DNA of 64,000 nt, taken from NCBI GenBank assembly GCA_019614645.1, contig JABWDB010000004.1, positions 18,476,001 to 18,540,000 on the forward strand, in the 5' to 3' direction. Source of the stretch: Stratiolaelaps scimitus. Lineage: Eukaryota > Arthropoda > Arachnida > Mesostigmata > Laelapidae. The position numbers and the translations under genes are program-made. Within the stretch, counting starts at the first letter, position 1; the number at the start of each line of letters is the position of its first letter. This document shows positions 13,762 to 27,432 of the stretch, piece after piece. Below the pieces are notes generated by a model that ran no database searches, was not told the origin of the DNA, and saw only the letters and a list, made by a program, of their open reading frames with translations.

Positions 13762-14547
13762 GGCACCCCCATGTTTTCCACGTATTTCGCATGTATATAT
13801 ATATACGATGTAAGACGGCAGATGAATCTGTGGCCAGTGTCACTGAAGCGTTTCTGAGGGAGCTCGCACCCCTTCCCGCTACTGCTGGATTGATAGACCA
13901 TTCTTTGGGTGGTTCATAAATGGAGATCCTCGTGGAAGTCCTCGTAAATCTATTTGTAAAAGGGATATCGCACTGCACAAGGCATCCTATATCGTCAATA
14001 GGATTATCAATTGTCCTCATTGATAATGATACGATTATTTACACAACGATTCAAATTTTCCATATTTGCATTCTGTTCACGTGTGTTTTCAGCCCACGCA
14101 AAATGATTTCATCGAAACGAGTGATCGAATTTCGCCAGGGAGCGATTTCCAGATTGATGGTTCGCGGCCGACGACAGCATGATTACTAGAGTTACTCGTT
14201 AGTAACGAAAGATATCTGAGATGTGGTCGTGCGAAGGTGAGAGGGGCTAACGATGAAAGTGAACTGGATAAGGAGGTTTCTGACGGAAGCATATTTGCTG
14301 ACATCTTGAAACAGAGTAGGGCAGCGCGCAACGTGTATAATTTGTCAACGGCGAGCAGATGATCAACATAGTCTTTCCTCCTGGTAAACATTGCTCTCAG
14401 AGCATCGTTCTAGATGATTTGAGTCCCACGAGGTATTCCCCGGCTTCTACCTTCCCGTACTCACATATGTATATATATATATGTACATGTATAGCATAGA
14501 ACTACTAGCCGGGGTTCGTCTTATGAAACAATGCCGAAAGCAGTTCA

Positions 14548-14590
14548 ACCGTGGACGTTACATGTTGGCTGTGAGTCAGCCCTGAAAATT
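14548..14590 (-). repeat. Dispersed hairpin repeat, copy 1
   Basis: Read on the minus strand: TTTTCAGGGCTGACTCACAG, then CCAACATGTAACGTCC, then ACGGT. Shares the GGCTG/CAGCC stem and the TAACGTCCACGGT tail with copies at 22417, 30061, 34752 and 44706. This is the only copy in reverse orientation. Confidence 0.8.
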
Positions 14591-15232
14591 TCTATATGAC
14601 TAGTGGTAGCATGAATACGCCCGCCTTTGTGCTTGCAACTCGTACCATTTACCGTCGTGGGGAGGGAACTAGTGTCAATAGATAAATTGACAATAGTAAC
14701 CAACAGATTAACAAGCACAGAAGCGTTTCGTTTCGACAATTTTCGATCTAGCTTTGGTATCCGACGAGAACCTTCTTGACTTCAACCGCACTGACGTAAT
14801 CTATAATATCTCAAACGATGCTTGATTTATCTGCTGGAACAATGTAAAGTCTGCCCTGACGGCCGCTTGAATGTTGAGATGGATCCGATAGTTACGAAGT
14901 ATCTGTTCAGCTCATCAGCAATAGCCTATGAAGGTGTTGTCCAAAATTGAGATCGAGCTCTCCGACGGCAGCACAGCTTTGAATTCCCCTCCATCACAGA
15001 TAGAATATCAGCCGCAAGTCAGTAGTTAATATTCTGGACCGGATCCATGAGTAGGTCCACCGAGACCCTGAGGAATATGCCGCGAGAACGAAACGGAGCT
15101 TCAGCTCTCGCAAAACAAACTCTACTGTTAGACAAAGCCGACCCTAGACCCTGCTTACACCATTAGCATAACCCGTACCTGGCGCCCCCTTTTGCAAGAT
15201 AGAACGCTTCAGCTTATTACACTTATTTATCA

Positions 15233-15247
15233 GGGGGGGGGGGGGGG
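15233..15247 (+). repeat. Poly-G tract
   Basis: Fifteen consecutive G. Confidence 0.95.
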
Positions 15248-15400
15248 CATAGTCGAATGACCAATTGGCGTGACCCTTCAGTACAAGCCCTTCGGTGCAT
15301 TCTCTGTACTCCGCCGAGATGGGAGGAGATTGAGGTGGATGCTTCACCTATTCACCGACGCATCAACCACATGAACGACTGCGATTCAGCCACCCACATA

Positions 15401-16620
15401 GATACGACATTCATTAGAAAATAAATTATTGACACACGTTCGAATGAAGGCAATTGTCTGTGCCGCATCCCTCACCGCAGCATCCATCGATAATAGTAGT
15501 ATTACTATGTAGGTCAGCGGATATTTCACTGAAGGTAAGCCCCACCCGCTGAGAGCGAGCGGCAGGGAGCGATGACACGGTTCCACTATCACTGCGGTGG
15601 CTCGGGCCATTGCCGCTGCTCTGGCGGCAGACCTCCTCGTTCGTTGGCTAGGTCGGGCCGCGCTCTTTTCGAACAGTGCCCGTATGTTTGTAGGCCAACC
15701 TAGCCAAGAGAGGCCCATGGCGTTGATAGTGTGCATCCGTGAGGATCGGAATCGTGTCGAAGCCGTTGTGAGAACCCACTCCGCCGGGGTGGAACTGGTT
15801 GACTCGCTGGGGGCTCGCTCGCATGCTACCAGCTGAGAGAAGCAAGCGGGGAATTCGATTTGCATTTTAGAAGTTTTCGATCAAATAAAGGATTAGAACG
15901 AAACATCTCTCTCTCTCTGTCTCTCTATCTCTGTCAATCGCTCGCCTCCTGCAGGAGAATCCTCGCGAGCGTCTGCATCTCCACTCGAGCACAAGAGCCA
16001 TAGCCTCCCGGTACCGGGCTGCACAGGAGGTTACAGAGGAACAGCTTCGGGCTTCGTACAGCTCGAGCCAACTTCTCCTACCTAGCCCCCACCTCGTCCG
16101 CCGATTTCGTGTGATCATTGATAGACTTCGGTCCTCGTGGCTGCTGCACCTTTACGGCAGCACCTCGACGCCGATGCCGATGTAGGCGGCGTAGACGAAA
16201 CGGGCCGCCCTAAACTCCACTACCACTATTACGAGGAGCAAATAACCGCGTGCTCATCATCAACGAACCAATTCTCATCCAACCAGGCTGGCAGTCAGCG
16301 AGCTAGGATGGCAGCCAGTGCAACCCGAATGGTTCTCTCCCGAGACGCATCCCACGCAGGTCGCTATAGGCGAATGTTTCGAGCGAGCCATAGAGGAGAA
16401 CAAAGAGACGAGGCGAGAGACTGGGATAATCATGTCTGTTTCTACCTCCAATTCCCAATGCTGCTCTGGCAAACAGCAAACAATTCGATTTAAAACAATG
16501 TCGTCTGTCGAGGTGAATCAATCGCAATCCATATGCCTGTTTGGTGTTCGGAGGGCATTTAATTGGCATAGAGTGGAGTTCCAGGCGAACCGCTCATCGA
16601 GCGGTTGAAATGAGCAGGTT
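15401..16620. other. GC-richer stretch, no gene recognised
   Basis: Open frames up to 159 codons on the minus strand (15386-15865) without recognisable motifs. Confidence 0.6.
16588..16606. repeat. Short perfect hairpin
   Basis: Arms AACCGCTC and GAGCGGTT (8 bp), loop ATC. Confidence 0.75.
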
Positions 16621-17763
16621 TTCGCCAGATGTAAGCATGAACTCATGTTTGTACACCTGTTGACGAGAGATCCTTAGAATTATTTGATAAACTGCTTCTC
16701 GTAACGACATGATATTCGTGTGATTTGTTACCGCCGGCGTCCGTACTGGATTTCGGCTACTGTTCCACCTTGAACGTGTCCAATGTTCGCTGTACAATAA
16801 ATGTCGACGTTTTTTCCTTAAGAAGAGCTAAACGGTGCATAGGCTATCTTCTGTTCGCCCCGACCAAGCGTGCGAAGGAAAGATCCGACCCATATGCAAA
16901 TAACATCAAGCTACAGCCAGAGTATTCGCTTGTTAGGCATTCTACACAGGTCTGTCTAATTTGTTTGAAAGCGGATCAGGAATCAGGTGGATAGATGGCC
17001 CCTGGGAGGTCGCTCACCTCCAAAGCGAACCGAGAACTGAAAGGCACGTTGGAAGGAACTCAATCAATGCTAGAAGTCACCAAGAAGTTCTGAACATGTG
17101 TTCCCCTTTCTGAGCGTTAGCGGTTGTGACAATTACATTTGGTGACACTCAGGTTGAACGTCATTAAACTTAGTGACAGATGAGATGTCGGGTGCGACTG
17201 CAATCGTTTTGGAAAAATTAAGAATCCAGTCTCAAGCGTCTACCAGCTAATGATGACGAACGGGAGCTGAGAACGCTGGAACAATTTTTACAGCGAAACT
17301 GAATATACCGATCCAAATGAGAGTAGGTGATTGATGGCGTCCGCGTTTAGACCGACAGCATCGTCGCTCAGTGGATGTATGCATCTAATTGTGAAATGTT
17401 GCCACCTAAGCATCTAGATGCGATTCGCACGGTGTCGTTACGTCCTCACTCTGTGGGCCGTCAGGATTATTTGACTATTAACCGAGGAACCAAGTGTTTG
17501 TGTGATGATTCAAAAATGGTATAAATTTTATCGTACCTAAACAGAAAGAAATGCGAAACGAGCATTGGTTACGTCCCCCATTGGCGTCACATTCATTCTC
17601 AGCCCATTCCCTGGTTGCAATACAAGGGGATCAGCAGAACAATCATCCATCGGTGCTCATATCAAGACGCAACGACATAGGTAATATAGACACAGTGTCG
17701 AATATCATTTATGAACTACAACTGAACGTTTATAAAGCCTAACAACACAAGATACACACCCTA

Positions 17764-17764
17764 T

Positions 17765-17826
<62 letters not shown>

Positions 17827-17845
17827 TAATAATAATAATAATAAA
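17764..17845 (+). repeat. (AAT)n microsatellite
   Basis: About 27 AAT units with two interruptions. Confidence 0.96.
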
Positions 17846-20407
17846 CTAAAAACAAACCTTCACCTTATCTATTTCTGATATTGGATGCATAGATTATATA
17901 CATATATAAACGGGCATTGTTTGCCGAATATCCATTTGGCATCTCTGTGGCTCCAAAAGACCGTCTCTTATAGGGGGGCAGGCCAACTGCTGTTGTTATT
18001 GCTAAGAACGTCGGCCCGCACTCGTGTGAGTGTTCCTGCAAATGAGATGACTGGTCACTAAAGTGTGTTCCGAGACCAGTGCACGGTTTCGAAAGCGGCT
18101 TCGACTGTACGTTACATAACGTCATCAGTGGTCATAGCGTCTGGCAGCGATCCAAGTGCTGCTCCAATCGATATGACAACATTGTGTAACCCTTTAAAAG
18201 GCTTGATTAGGAGACTAGTCTCGTTTGGTTAAGCGACAGAGTCATAGGTCTACGCCAATAGCTAATACGCTTTTATAAGATAGGCTGGGACACAGTCTCG
18301 TATAGTAGCAAGACTGTTGTCCGACTGACCTTCGTACATTTTCAACCTACATGTAATCACACCAGATAATATTTAATGGAAAAGAGCAACCCCTCTCATA
18401 GGTCACGGTGAATATGAACGAGATACTATAGTAGAAGTATTTGTTTAAATGTGAATTCGTACAACTTATAAATATATATATCCTCCTCAGTAATAAGAAC
18501 CAAACTTAGTAACCCGGCTTCCAAGCAGCGCCTTATGTCGTATCTGCAACTACAGGGCTTGAAATCCTCATTTGAATAGTCTATTGGGCAACGATGTGAA
18601 GATATCATATAAAACAAGTCTTGGATACTATCCCCCTAAATTTCCATCAACGTGAGTCTTACGAGCTTAATGTAGCAATCTAAAATAAAGCTTTTATTAG
18701 CATTACGCGGTACAGTGTTGTCGTTTAAATACAAATGTATGTATAAGCGAACACTTATTCGAAGGTCGACTACATGCCAAAGTATGTCGATTCTAGTAAC
18801 GAACATCCACTAATATACAAAACCGGAACCTTTATAAATATATACATGTCAACATCGATTTCAGTTACACATTGTGCAGTAACTCGCAATCGGAACAAGG
18901 ACACAAACAAGAGCACAATCCTTCTGTGCGGAGCCTCGGTCTCCCTCCAGTGGAGGCCTGCGGACCCGACGCGGCTAGACCAGCTGGCCTGAGCTTGGCC
19001 TGTCGTTGCAACGCCACCCTCACTAACTCTTTGGCCGGTCAAGGATTTCCTTCGTACCAGCTTGTCCCCGTACCGCTGAATCGGGACAACTCGGGGCGGA
19101 ACTCGCTGCCTCTGCTGCTGCTGCTGCTGCTGCCGCAGAGGCTGCCTCCGCAGTTGCCGCGGCGCAGTGTCGCGCTTTGTCGTAAACTTCTTGTCTTTTT
19201 TCTAGTTCCGTACATCGTAAAGATCGACGGAAAGTGAGTTTGCCGGAGTGGGATTAGCGAGCGGGGCTCTGCTGTCCCCCCCCCGCCGCGTCGCCGGGCA
19301 GAGCGCGGGTCTGGCGCCCAGGGATATCACAGCAGGACGTTGGCCGCACACGAGGCAATGCCAGACAAGCCAAGCCAAGGAACAAGGACACTGAGCAGGA
19401 CAAATAAGTGCTGAAACAAGAAGCAGGACAATTTGGTATTGGAACTTCAGCCAGCATACACGTGGAGACTCGAACGAGAACCTGGTGACCTTAACGGGTC
19501 TATCGTCAAATAGAGACGCATGCATATTTCTGCAAGAAAAATTCACCAGTTCGTTGCTTTTAATACATATTTAATTGAGATCTTTTCCTTTGAAATATTT
19601 CTTTGAAGATGTATAAAAAGTGCGTTATTCTTATGGAAAGTCGAAGCATTTCTATATACATAGACACCGTTTCCGTAACACATAGACAGCCGATATTTAA
19701 CAATATAATTGTTATATTATTATATGTAACCGGTATAATGGTACAATACACATATATATCTCGTGGGCAATTTTAGAAAAACGTAAGCTATCGTTCATAA
19801 TAAGCAAACAACCGCCTTGCGAATGCGTAGTATAGTCCCTTAATCTAGAATAGTGTTTATGATAGATCGCGAAACGTGCAGTAACAAGAAGGACATACTT
19901 GGTTACGAATATCATCACCCGTAGAAGCAGCTACCCGGAACTCCAATCAATCGCGAAGAGTCAAAAAGCCAGAATTGGCTCATTGAATGCTCAATATTCA
20001 AACGCCTCTACAGCGGGCGCCTCCAATACGGACAGTTAGTTCCGTCTCAGGGGTGTTCGCGCGCCAAAAAACCTCTCCCTCTATTTCTCTGTCTATTTTC
20101 TCCTTTCGTGTGCTATCTCATTGTAGTCTAATGAAAGCCTAGTTAGGTGAGCGCGAACTCGCCAGCGTGACATCGATTGAAACAAGATGTGGCGAGCCAA
20201 AAATTGAAATCGAAAAGAGGCTCGCATTGTGTCGCCTCGAACGCGAAGCGAAAACATTCAAGTGAAACAACTAGAACCCTGTGTAGACCTCTTGAATTTT
20301 GTCTCATTCTCTCCAATACACTCCACCTTTCGTCCCGAATAATTTCGCATTCGTTTGTGACAAGAAGGCAGCAAGTCATAGAGCAAATGCATCTTGTTCG
20401 TTTTTGT

Positions 20408-20435
20408 CATTATTATTATTATTATTATTATTATT
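20408..20435 (+). repeat. (ATT)n microsatellite
   Basis: About nine ATT units. It creates poly-Tyr or poly-Ile open frames. Confidence 0.95.
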
Positions 20436-21573
20436 GTCATTGTGAAAAGGAGAGCCGGCCAGCAGACCCCCCCGAGAAAGCTCATTCTCACCGAAATAGG
20501 ATTCCTCGTGTACTAACTAGCTACCGTCAGTCGTTCGCGCATACAGTCTTCGGTCGCAGAAGGTCAGGCAGAACCAATCTATTTTGGACCCCCTCAGACG
20601 TTTCGGAGGCACCCGCCAGCTAGCGTTCTGGTGTCATCCGCGACAGCGGCCATGTCACCTAATACCTTCGGGTATTGGACGCAAGTGAACAACGAAGAGA
20701 ACCAGTTCGCCTCCTCAACCGTCTGTTCATAGATTCATCAACCGAGCTTCTATCGAGAGCGAGAGAAAGAGATAGTGAGAGCAGAAGGGAAAACCGGCTT
20801 CCTTTGCACGGTGCTTAAACGTTACCTGACATTTACCGGTGGATCGGCTCCGATTGAAATCGTCTTCGTCTCGTTCATTGTCGAGCGACACCGATTTCTA
20901 AATTCGTCAAATCGATTCGCTACATAGTTAACCCCTTGCCGCTGTTCTACGCGTCTGAATTTATAAGAACATACTTGAAGATCTGAATGAGCCACTGTTT
21001 AAGTATGACATAGCTCATCCGCGAACGGTGGCAGTCCGACGTTTTGGATCGACATTTCGACCGAACGTGACTGATGGACGTGTAGTTGCCCTTTTAGAAA
21101 AATTTGAACAACAACAACAGCAGACGTGTAATTGTCCCATGAGGATCTGTGGAAAGGTTGAGTTATTTTTTCCCACGGGACTATACGAATGACCTATATC
21201 ATTTTATGGACAACACTATATCGAGCTATGGTCGATACGACAAATGCTCAAACCGATCGCATGACATTTACGCTTGCCCTATTGACGAGGCACAAAGCGT
21301 TTCGATTCTAGTCATCGGATTTTCGAAATACCCAAGCACGAATCCTGCTCATCCCGTTTGTTTTTGGAGTAATGTTTGAGCCACTGTCGGATAGGTGTAC
21401 GTACTCTAAACAGGTAACGTTGAATAACCAACTCTCATAGACTCTACGTATACAATGTAGCGCATAATTTCGAGCCAGCAAAATATAGGGAGAACAGTTG
21501 TGCGACAACAAACAGAGCTGTAAAATATCCTTCCGCTCAACTTCTCCAATAGCGCCCGGACGTTCGAAGCGTC

Positions 21574-21616
21574 CATCATGCTTGATGAAAGAGCATGACT
21601 TTCATCAAGCATGATG
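21574..21616. repeat. Perfect 18-bp hairpin
   Basis: Arms CATCATGCTTGATGAAAG and CTTTCATCAAGCATGATG are exact reverse complements around a 7-base loop, AGCATGA. No surrounding gene. Confidence 0.95.
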
Positions 21617-22416
21617 AATTAGTGTCGATTGCTGCCGATTTTTTATATTTGTCATTTTTAATCAATTATCCTGTGTTATCATTCTCCACAAGCATTACTC
21701 AACACCGACGCAAGGTTTACAGAAGCGGAAGCTGTTGCCCGGAAGCGACAGCACACGCTTAGCCGACGCAAACCCTACTATGAATCTAGCTCACGCGTAC
21801 GAGGCTGTTTCTAAGACTCTAAATAGGGAATACTTTTTTTTATTTTGTTCACCTTTGCTACTTCGTTGAATATTAAAGTTAGACAGGGGTGTGCTGTAAA
21901 GCAGGTGAGATGGCTGGCTTTGACGCCCGACAAGTGATCGCTATAGCAAATTTGCCGAATTGACAGGGGGCTTAGTTTAAGCTGCTGAAGGCTTTGTTCC
22001 TTCTCAACATTCTCTTTTAGTCGATATAAGGCGCGGATTGGCTGCCACCGATGCCTCGGCTCGAGTCACCTATTGCACCTTCATATGTCCTCATGTGGAT
22101 GGGAGGAACGACGTGCCGGGTACCCCAATTGTGGATTAGCGTTTACATGTAATTAAATATAAAATAGTAGTTGCAATGAGGATAACATAGAGATCAAGTA
22201 AAATGACTTTAATTAAGACGAATGTACATTCTGCTATAGAATGCAATTCATTTAGTGCTAAGCTCGTTCAAAATTAGTGAAGGACTATGTCGTATATTGA
22301 TTCAGTAGTAAGGGTTATATATTAAAAAGAAGTAATAAATCATACACCGTATAGGCTACTCTACTCCCACCATCTGTGATACGACTCGATAGTTCAACTC
22401 GATTACTACTACTAGA

Positions 22417-22457
22417 GGTTTTCCGGCTGACTCTCAGCAACGTTTACTGTCCACGGT
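22417..22457 (+). repeat. Dispersed hairpin repeat, copy 2
   Basis: TTTTCCGGCTGACTCTCAGC followed by AACGTTTACTGTCCACGGT. Two bases shorter than copies 1 and 4; stem GGCTG/CAGC(A), loop ACTCT. Confidence 0.78.
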
Positions 22458-24275
22458 AGCGCTATCTGCGATTACTACCACTCCTACCACTGTAGGTTGC
22501 TCTAGTGACAAACGACAAACCATAGTCGATCGAACCTACTTCTCTTTCTATCTGTAGTCAGCTTATCCATCGATTAATTGATCTCGTATCAGCCATTCTC
22601 GGCGAGTGACGATAATTCCATCGTCGGGACATTCTTCTCAATAATTAGATGTGTAAGTGTGACGTGGGCAAGTATTGCACAGATATGACTAAAGATGAGC
22701 CGAATGAGGGAACACACATCAGCGTACTCCCCGCAGCGGTCTTCGATAGAGAAAGACATTCGAGGCGGTCTCGCTGACAGCGCAAGGTAGTATATCCATC
22801 ACCAAATGCTATGCATGCAGATCAATGCAATAGAATGTCCCTGTTATCGAAATTGGGCCCACGTCCATTGCTTCTTCCTTCATTGGGCCAGGTGACTATT
22901 CGGACGCATGCATAGTTCAAGTTCAATCTGAATCTCATAACAGCCTTTTCCATATATCTATTATATGTATATCTATTGCAGTTGATTATAGGAACGCTGT
23001 CGCTGAAACGGGAAGTCGGTGGCCACAGTTCGGGGCAATTCGCTCCAAGGTCCAATGTCCTCTGGCAAAGTCACCCAACGTCGGCCTGGCCAAGACGTAC
23101 CCGTTCGTTGGATCATTTACTGCTCGGGCATCGTATCCGACTGTTCGTCACTGGCTGCATCCGATCTATACCGATTTTATGCAGGGCGCATTGACGTCGA
23201 TCCGCGAAACTGTCGTAGCTGTTCTGAGTTGATGTGGTTGCCGAATGAAGACGCTCTGATAACGCTCGATCCGTGGACGCGATGATGGTCGGGCGCTGCG
23301 GGGCGAGCTGCTTTGTGCTTTTTTCTTTTATTTCAAATATACAACACCAAATGCGTGAACCCACAATGGGATTCCTGTCACCTGTTATCCAGAGCCCTTA
23401 TCTAGGCAACATGATGGAAAATATTACTTATTTTTATCGATCGTAGCAGCACAAGCAGCAGCCTCCTCATTCTTATCACAACTGTAAAATGCATCTCAAT
23501 ATACGCAGCATCTGCAGAAGTGGGTAATATTATATTAATCACTCCGTAGCGACAGTACGAGACGCTCTAACTGCTGAACATCCTAGATTACGCGAGTGCA
23601 GGCCGCCTCTGAGGAGTTTCTATCTGTACACGAAATATATTCGTGTTCAATACAGACGTATGCGATTCTTACGATACGCAATACTATTTAGAAGGCATTA
23701 TATACCTCCATATATGACTGATTCGACAATACATCTTAATATTAAACCGGAGTATCGGTCAAACGCATCAACACATTATCGACATTTATTTAGCACTAAA
23801 GACATTTTCTTCCACTTTTTTACTTTTAAATTTTATTCGTTACTATATATTCGTTTACATAATACATTGCTAGTTATTATGTATGGCAGATATGAAAAAG
23901 TACGACTTTTTTTCTTATATCGAAACCGCGTATGTCTTCTCTTGCACAATGATAAAGGTCTTACATAAGTGTGGCCGATCTCCAGTAATTATCGGTTTTG
24001 CGCGATCGTGTGTCCGCGGTTCTATAATCTTGGTTGATTTTGCCGCCACTGACAGTTCAACCTGCTGCTGCTGCTGTTGTTGCTTCTTTGCTAACTCCGC
24101 AGGAATCGGCACGACTGACAATGAACGAGAGTCAGAGGGTGGAAAAGACGATATTTGAAATTCTGTTTTTGTCGGCACGCGCCTCTTGATTGATGGCTTC
24201 ACCATCTTCAGATCAGGCTCTCTGCCATCGTCTTCAATTGTCACATACGAGAGTCGTGAACGTCACAGCCATTGT

Positions 24276-24305
24276 CAGAGGCAGAGAGAGAGAAAGAGAG
24301 AGAGA
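24276..24305 (+). repeat. (GA)n microsatellite, imperfect
   Basis: GA-rich run with AAA interruption. Confidence 0.85.
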
Positions 24306-24458
24306 CGTTCCTGCGGCCATTGTCGTATGCTCAAGCGTTGAATCGGTGATTTCAGATGTTACTTCGTCGCACTGAATTATCGAACAGTGGATTATCGAAC
24401 GCGGATACCTGTGGTTACGAATGACAGAAAGTTCGGCGTCGTGTCGATCCCGGTATCG

Positions 24459-24478
24459 AATAGCCATCGATGGCTATT
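24459..24478. repeat. 20-bp perfect palindrome
   Basis: AATAGCCATC followed directly by its reverse complement GATGGCTATT. Could be a dimeric factor site or chance. Confidence 0.9.
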
Positions 24479-24929
24479 TCTTTGTGAGGATGCAACCACA
24501 GCATAGAGAATCAGGACTAGTGCTACTATGACTATGGTGAATATCGCTCAATTTTTTGGCCAGCTCCAATTTGATCTGCCACAGGCGGCCATCCACTCGG
24601 ACACATTTCATGGCCAGATCAAATAAAGGACACTGCCGTCTCGGATACTGTTGTCGGCGGGTACTATGCTTGACCTTGAACTTGACCAGCTCGAACCAAT
24701 CTTGAGCATGAACCCACTACCAAAGAGTGGTGAGCTTTATGGCGCTGACCACAATCGTGATGCGTAAATATCCTCTTTAGATTAGTACAACTACCCACAT
24801 TGTATCCGTAAATACGATCTCAAGAATAATCTTAAACAATCAATAATATCACACGCATACACACTCTGCGATGCACGTCCTGCATACGACTAAGGCACAC
24901 GAGCCCAGGTCTTTCTCTAGTGCTAGCCT

Positions 24930-24962
24930 CTGACCGCGCTCAGTTTGTCTGAACGCGGTCAG
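24930..24962. repeat. 14-bp hairpin with one mismatch
   Basis: Arms CTGACCGCGCTCAG and CTGAACGCGGTCAG pair at 13 of 14 positions around a TTTGT loop. GC-rich inside an AT-rich stretch. Confidence 0.9.
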
Positions 24963-25163
24963 ACGGTCAAACTCGGTGTTGTCTTTCAATGTGACAAACA
25001 TCCAACCACTGTCAATGATATCCAAACGTAACGAAGGGCATATATATATATAGATATATATGTATTCCTAGAAGCTACGCTATGGCTTCCGCCATCAGCA
25101 AGAACAGTGGTGGAGTCTATCCCTGCCAGTCCACCCGTTACTGCGATGACGGTGGTGGCAATG

Positions 25164-25184
25164 ACGGCGGCGGCGGCGGCGGCG
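25164..25184 (+). repeat. (CGG)n microsatellite
   Basis: About seven CGG units. Confidence 0.9.
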
Positions 25185-25490
25185 CTGGCTCTGGTAGCTA
25201 GCCACTCGAGGCGCGCTTTAATTAAGTCATAATTAGTATTTAGCGATGAGCAGGTCGAGTCAAGCAGGCCGAGCTCGATAGCACGCGTGTGTGTCCCCAT
25301 CGCGATGAGCGAGCTGGAAGTGCGAGGTCACTTAATGAAAATCAATGATGACGAGCAACTTGCCGCCACTAGTTCGTTGCTTTGATGTCTCTACTGTCGC
25401 GATAGCGTTCGACATTCTGGCAGGCCACCAGCCACCTGCGTGATGGGCCTTGTTAGTCGGGTGACTGTCGAACCTTTTCATCGAAGTGAG

Positions 25491-25515
25491 ATATATATAT
25501 ATATATATATATATA
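25491..25515 (+). repeat. (AT)n microsatellite
   Basis: About 12 AT units followed by GA-rich sequence. Confidence 0.93.
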
Positions 25516-26883
25516 GGGAGAGAGAAAAGCGAGAGAGTGGCTCTGCAAAGTTGTCTGGTCACCTCGGGGGGGTTGCTCTCGACGCCACTGTGAAGACGCT
25601 CCCAACGGGCCCACGTGTCAGTGTTGACATCGAACTCGTCGTCTGATTTTTCGCACTTTTCTAATTCGCCTCTGGCAGCCAGTGGCGTTCGCCATCATTC
25701 CATGCCTTGACTATCGGTCTTTGCTAACTTCCTCTATGGTTCCTGTCTCTCGCTATAATTCTCTCTCTCCCTGTCGCGCGCGCAGTCGCTCGCCTCATGA
25801 ACATATCTCATTTACGTCGACAACCCGTCAGTACAGTGCTGTCATCGCTCGAGTGTGTTCTGCGGGTAGTATCTATAGTACGAAACAGGCGATGTTGATG
25901 AGTTTCGTTGAGGGCTCGATCGGGCTGGTGCCTTGCTCTTTTGTTAACAATCAGTAAAGCCGTAGTGGTTTGCGGTAGTAGTAGTAGTGGTAGTAGTACT
26001 AGTCGTCATGATATCAATAATTAATATCGACGAGAGAGCCGAAGCTGGTAATTGACGTTGCTATTATATATCGTAATTAATATTAATAATGTGTCTCCCA
26101 TGCCTCTCGGCTCGTAAAGTGCGGCCTGCTTCCTGCATTGACGTTCACCGATACAATATTTGAGTGTGTTGTGAGAGCCCCACAACAACAACATCAACAT
26201 CAACAACAGCAAAAGCGACAGAGATTCGCTGTTATTGTGGAAGTCTCTGACACCTCAAGAGTTTCTCATTGTTATTGGTTATTAGGACGGTTAGATTCAT
26301 TATTTACTCGTGCCTGTGATGGGCATATTGATTTATATTAATTACTCATACTACTAATAATAGTACCGTTACTGTGATCGTCATCTGTTTTCGCTGCTGG
26401 CAGTTGTCAATTCAAACGCCTCACCATTGACGAGTCGTCGTTGTTGTTGATTTTTATTGCTCTTACGGATGTGCGAGCTCCCAAGCGTTATATTTCAACA
26501 CAACGTTTTTTCTTCTATCATTAAGTTATATCTTATCAGACAGGCCACACCTCCAATGAACACTCGTGTATGGCACGGCCATAATTAGATAATATCACAA
26601 TAATTATTAAAAATAAAAAAAACATTGAAAGAGCATTACCGAAATTGCGAATAGCTCACATGTTTACTCATGTAATCTCCATTTAGCAACTACACAATTT
26701 ATATATTTTCACAACGCCCTATCGAAATCTGAAAACGTCAAAAGAAGGACCCATATCCACTATCACTGTCTTCCCTTATCGCTGCGATTTCCGATGAGTT
26801 CACACGAATAGTCCTGCCTATTACTTGACCACCGTACTCTCATCAATATCGAAATAGTGTACTAGCGGTTGTGCAGTGTCTAT

Positions 26884-26910
26884 GTAAAGGTAAAGGTAAA
26901 GGTAAAGGTT
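26884..26910 (+). repeat. (GTAAAG) hexamer, about four copies
   Basis: GTAAAG repeated in tandem. Not the arthropod telomere unit TTAGG. Confidence 0.9.
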
Positions 26911-27414
26911 TAATGGTTTATTGAAGGAGCTGCAATTTTACAATGCTTAAGCTCTCTTATATGTCATCCTACGTTATCGATCATGCCCTCCATATCTATA
27001 TATATATATGTGTGTGTGTACACGGCTGCTACTACGGTTGACAGTCAGTGTCTGGTGTTTTCGACCAGCTGAACGATTTTCGGTTGCTCATCCGCTGAGA
27101 GCTGTACACATGCGCGCGTGTTGGCCCTCGGATCGTGGTCTGCTGGCTGGATTGTGACCAGCGACAGGACTGTCGTCACTCATCCTAAGATACCCTTCTT
27201 GTTCTTCCCCTTTCTCTTCAGAATTTCTTCTCGATGAGAGAGACTCGATTCGACGGTCACAGCTAACCGTTTCCCTCGCTCAGATCGGTCCTCGTTCTCA
27301 TCGTCATCCGCTTCATCTTCTGGGATCCTCGTTCTCTTCAACCTAACTCCCGGACTCCCCTGATTGTTGCTATCTCTGATTCTGCTGTTGTTGATGTTGG
27401 ATATCTCGCCGCGC

Positions 27415-27432
27415 GCTCTCTCTCTCTCTCTC
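27415..27432 (+). repeat. (CT)n microsatellite
   Basis: About nine CT units, inside a GC-richer block. Confidence 0.9.

Larger units (their letters stand above)
13151..15400. other. AT-rich stretch, no gene recognised
   Basis: Dominated by AT microsatellites; includes hairpin-repeat copy 1 and the poly-G tract. Confidence 0.7.
16621..21573. other. No gene recognised
   Basis: (AAT)n and (ATT)n microsatellites and short open frames. A locally GC-rich patch at 18940-19300 includes a (CTG)n-like run near 19116. Confidence 0.65.
21617..26880. other. No gene recognised
   Basis: Contains hairpin-repeat copy 2, the palindrome at 24459, the hairpin at 24930, and (GA)n, (CGG)n and (AT)n microsatellites. 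No convincing open frame. Confidence 0.65.

Noticed and set aside
13635..14020. Tyr/Ile-rich open frames on both strands
   Set aside because: Produced by the (AT)n microsatellite.
19323..19335. TATCACAGC resembling the miR-2 family seed
   Set aside because: Match stops after nine bases and I see no flanking precursor-length hairpin.
26884..26910. (GTAAAG)n as an interstitial telomere
   Set aside because: Not the TTAGG arthropod unit and only about four copies.
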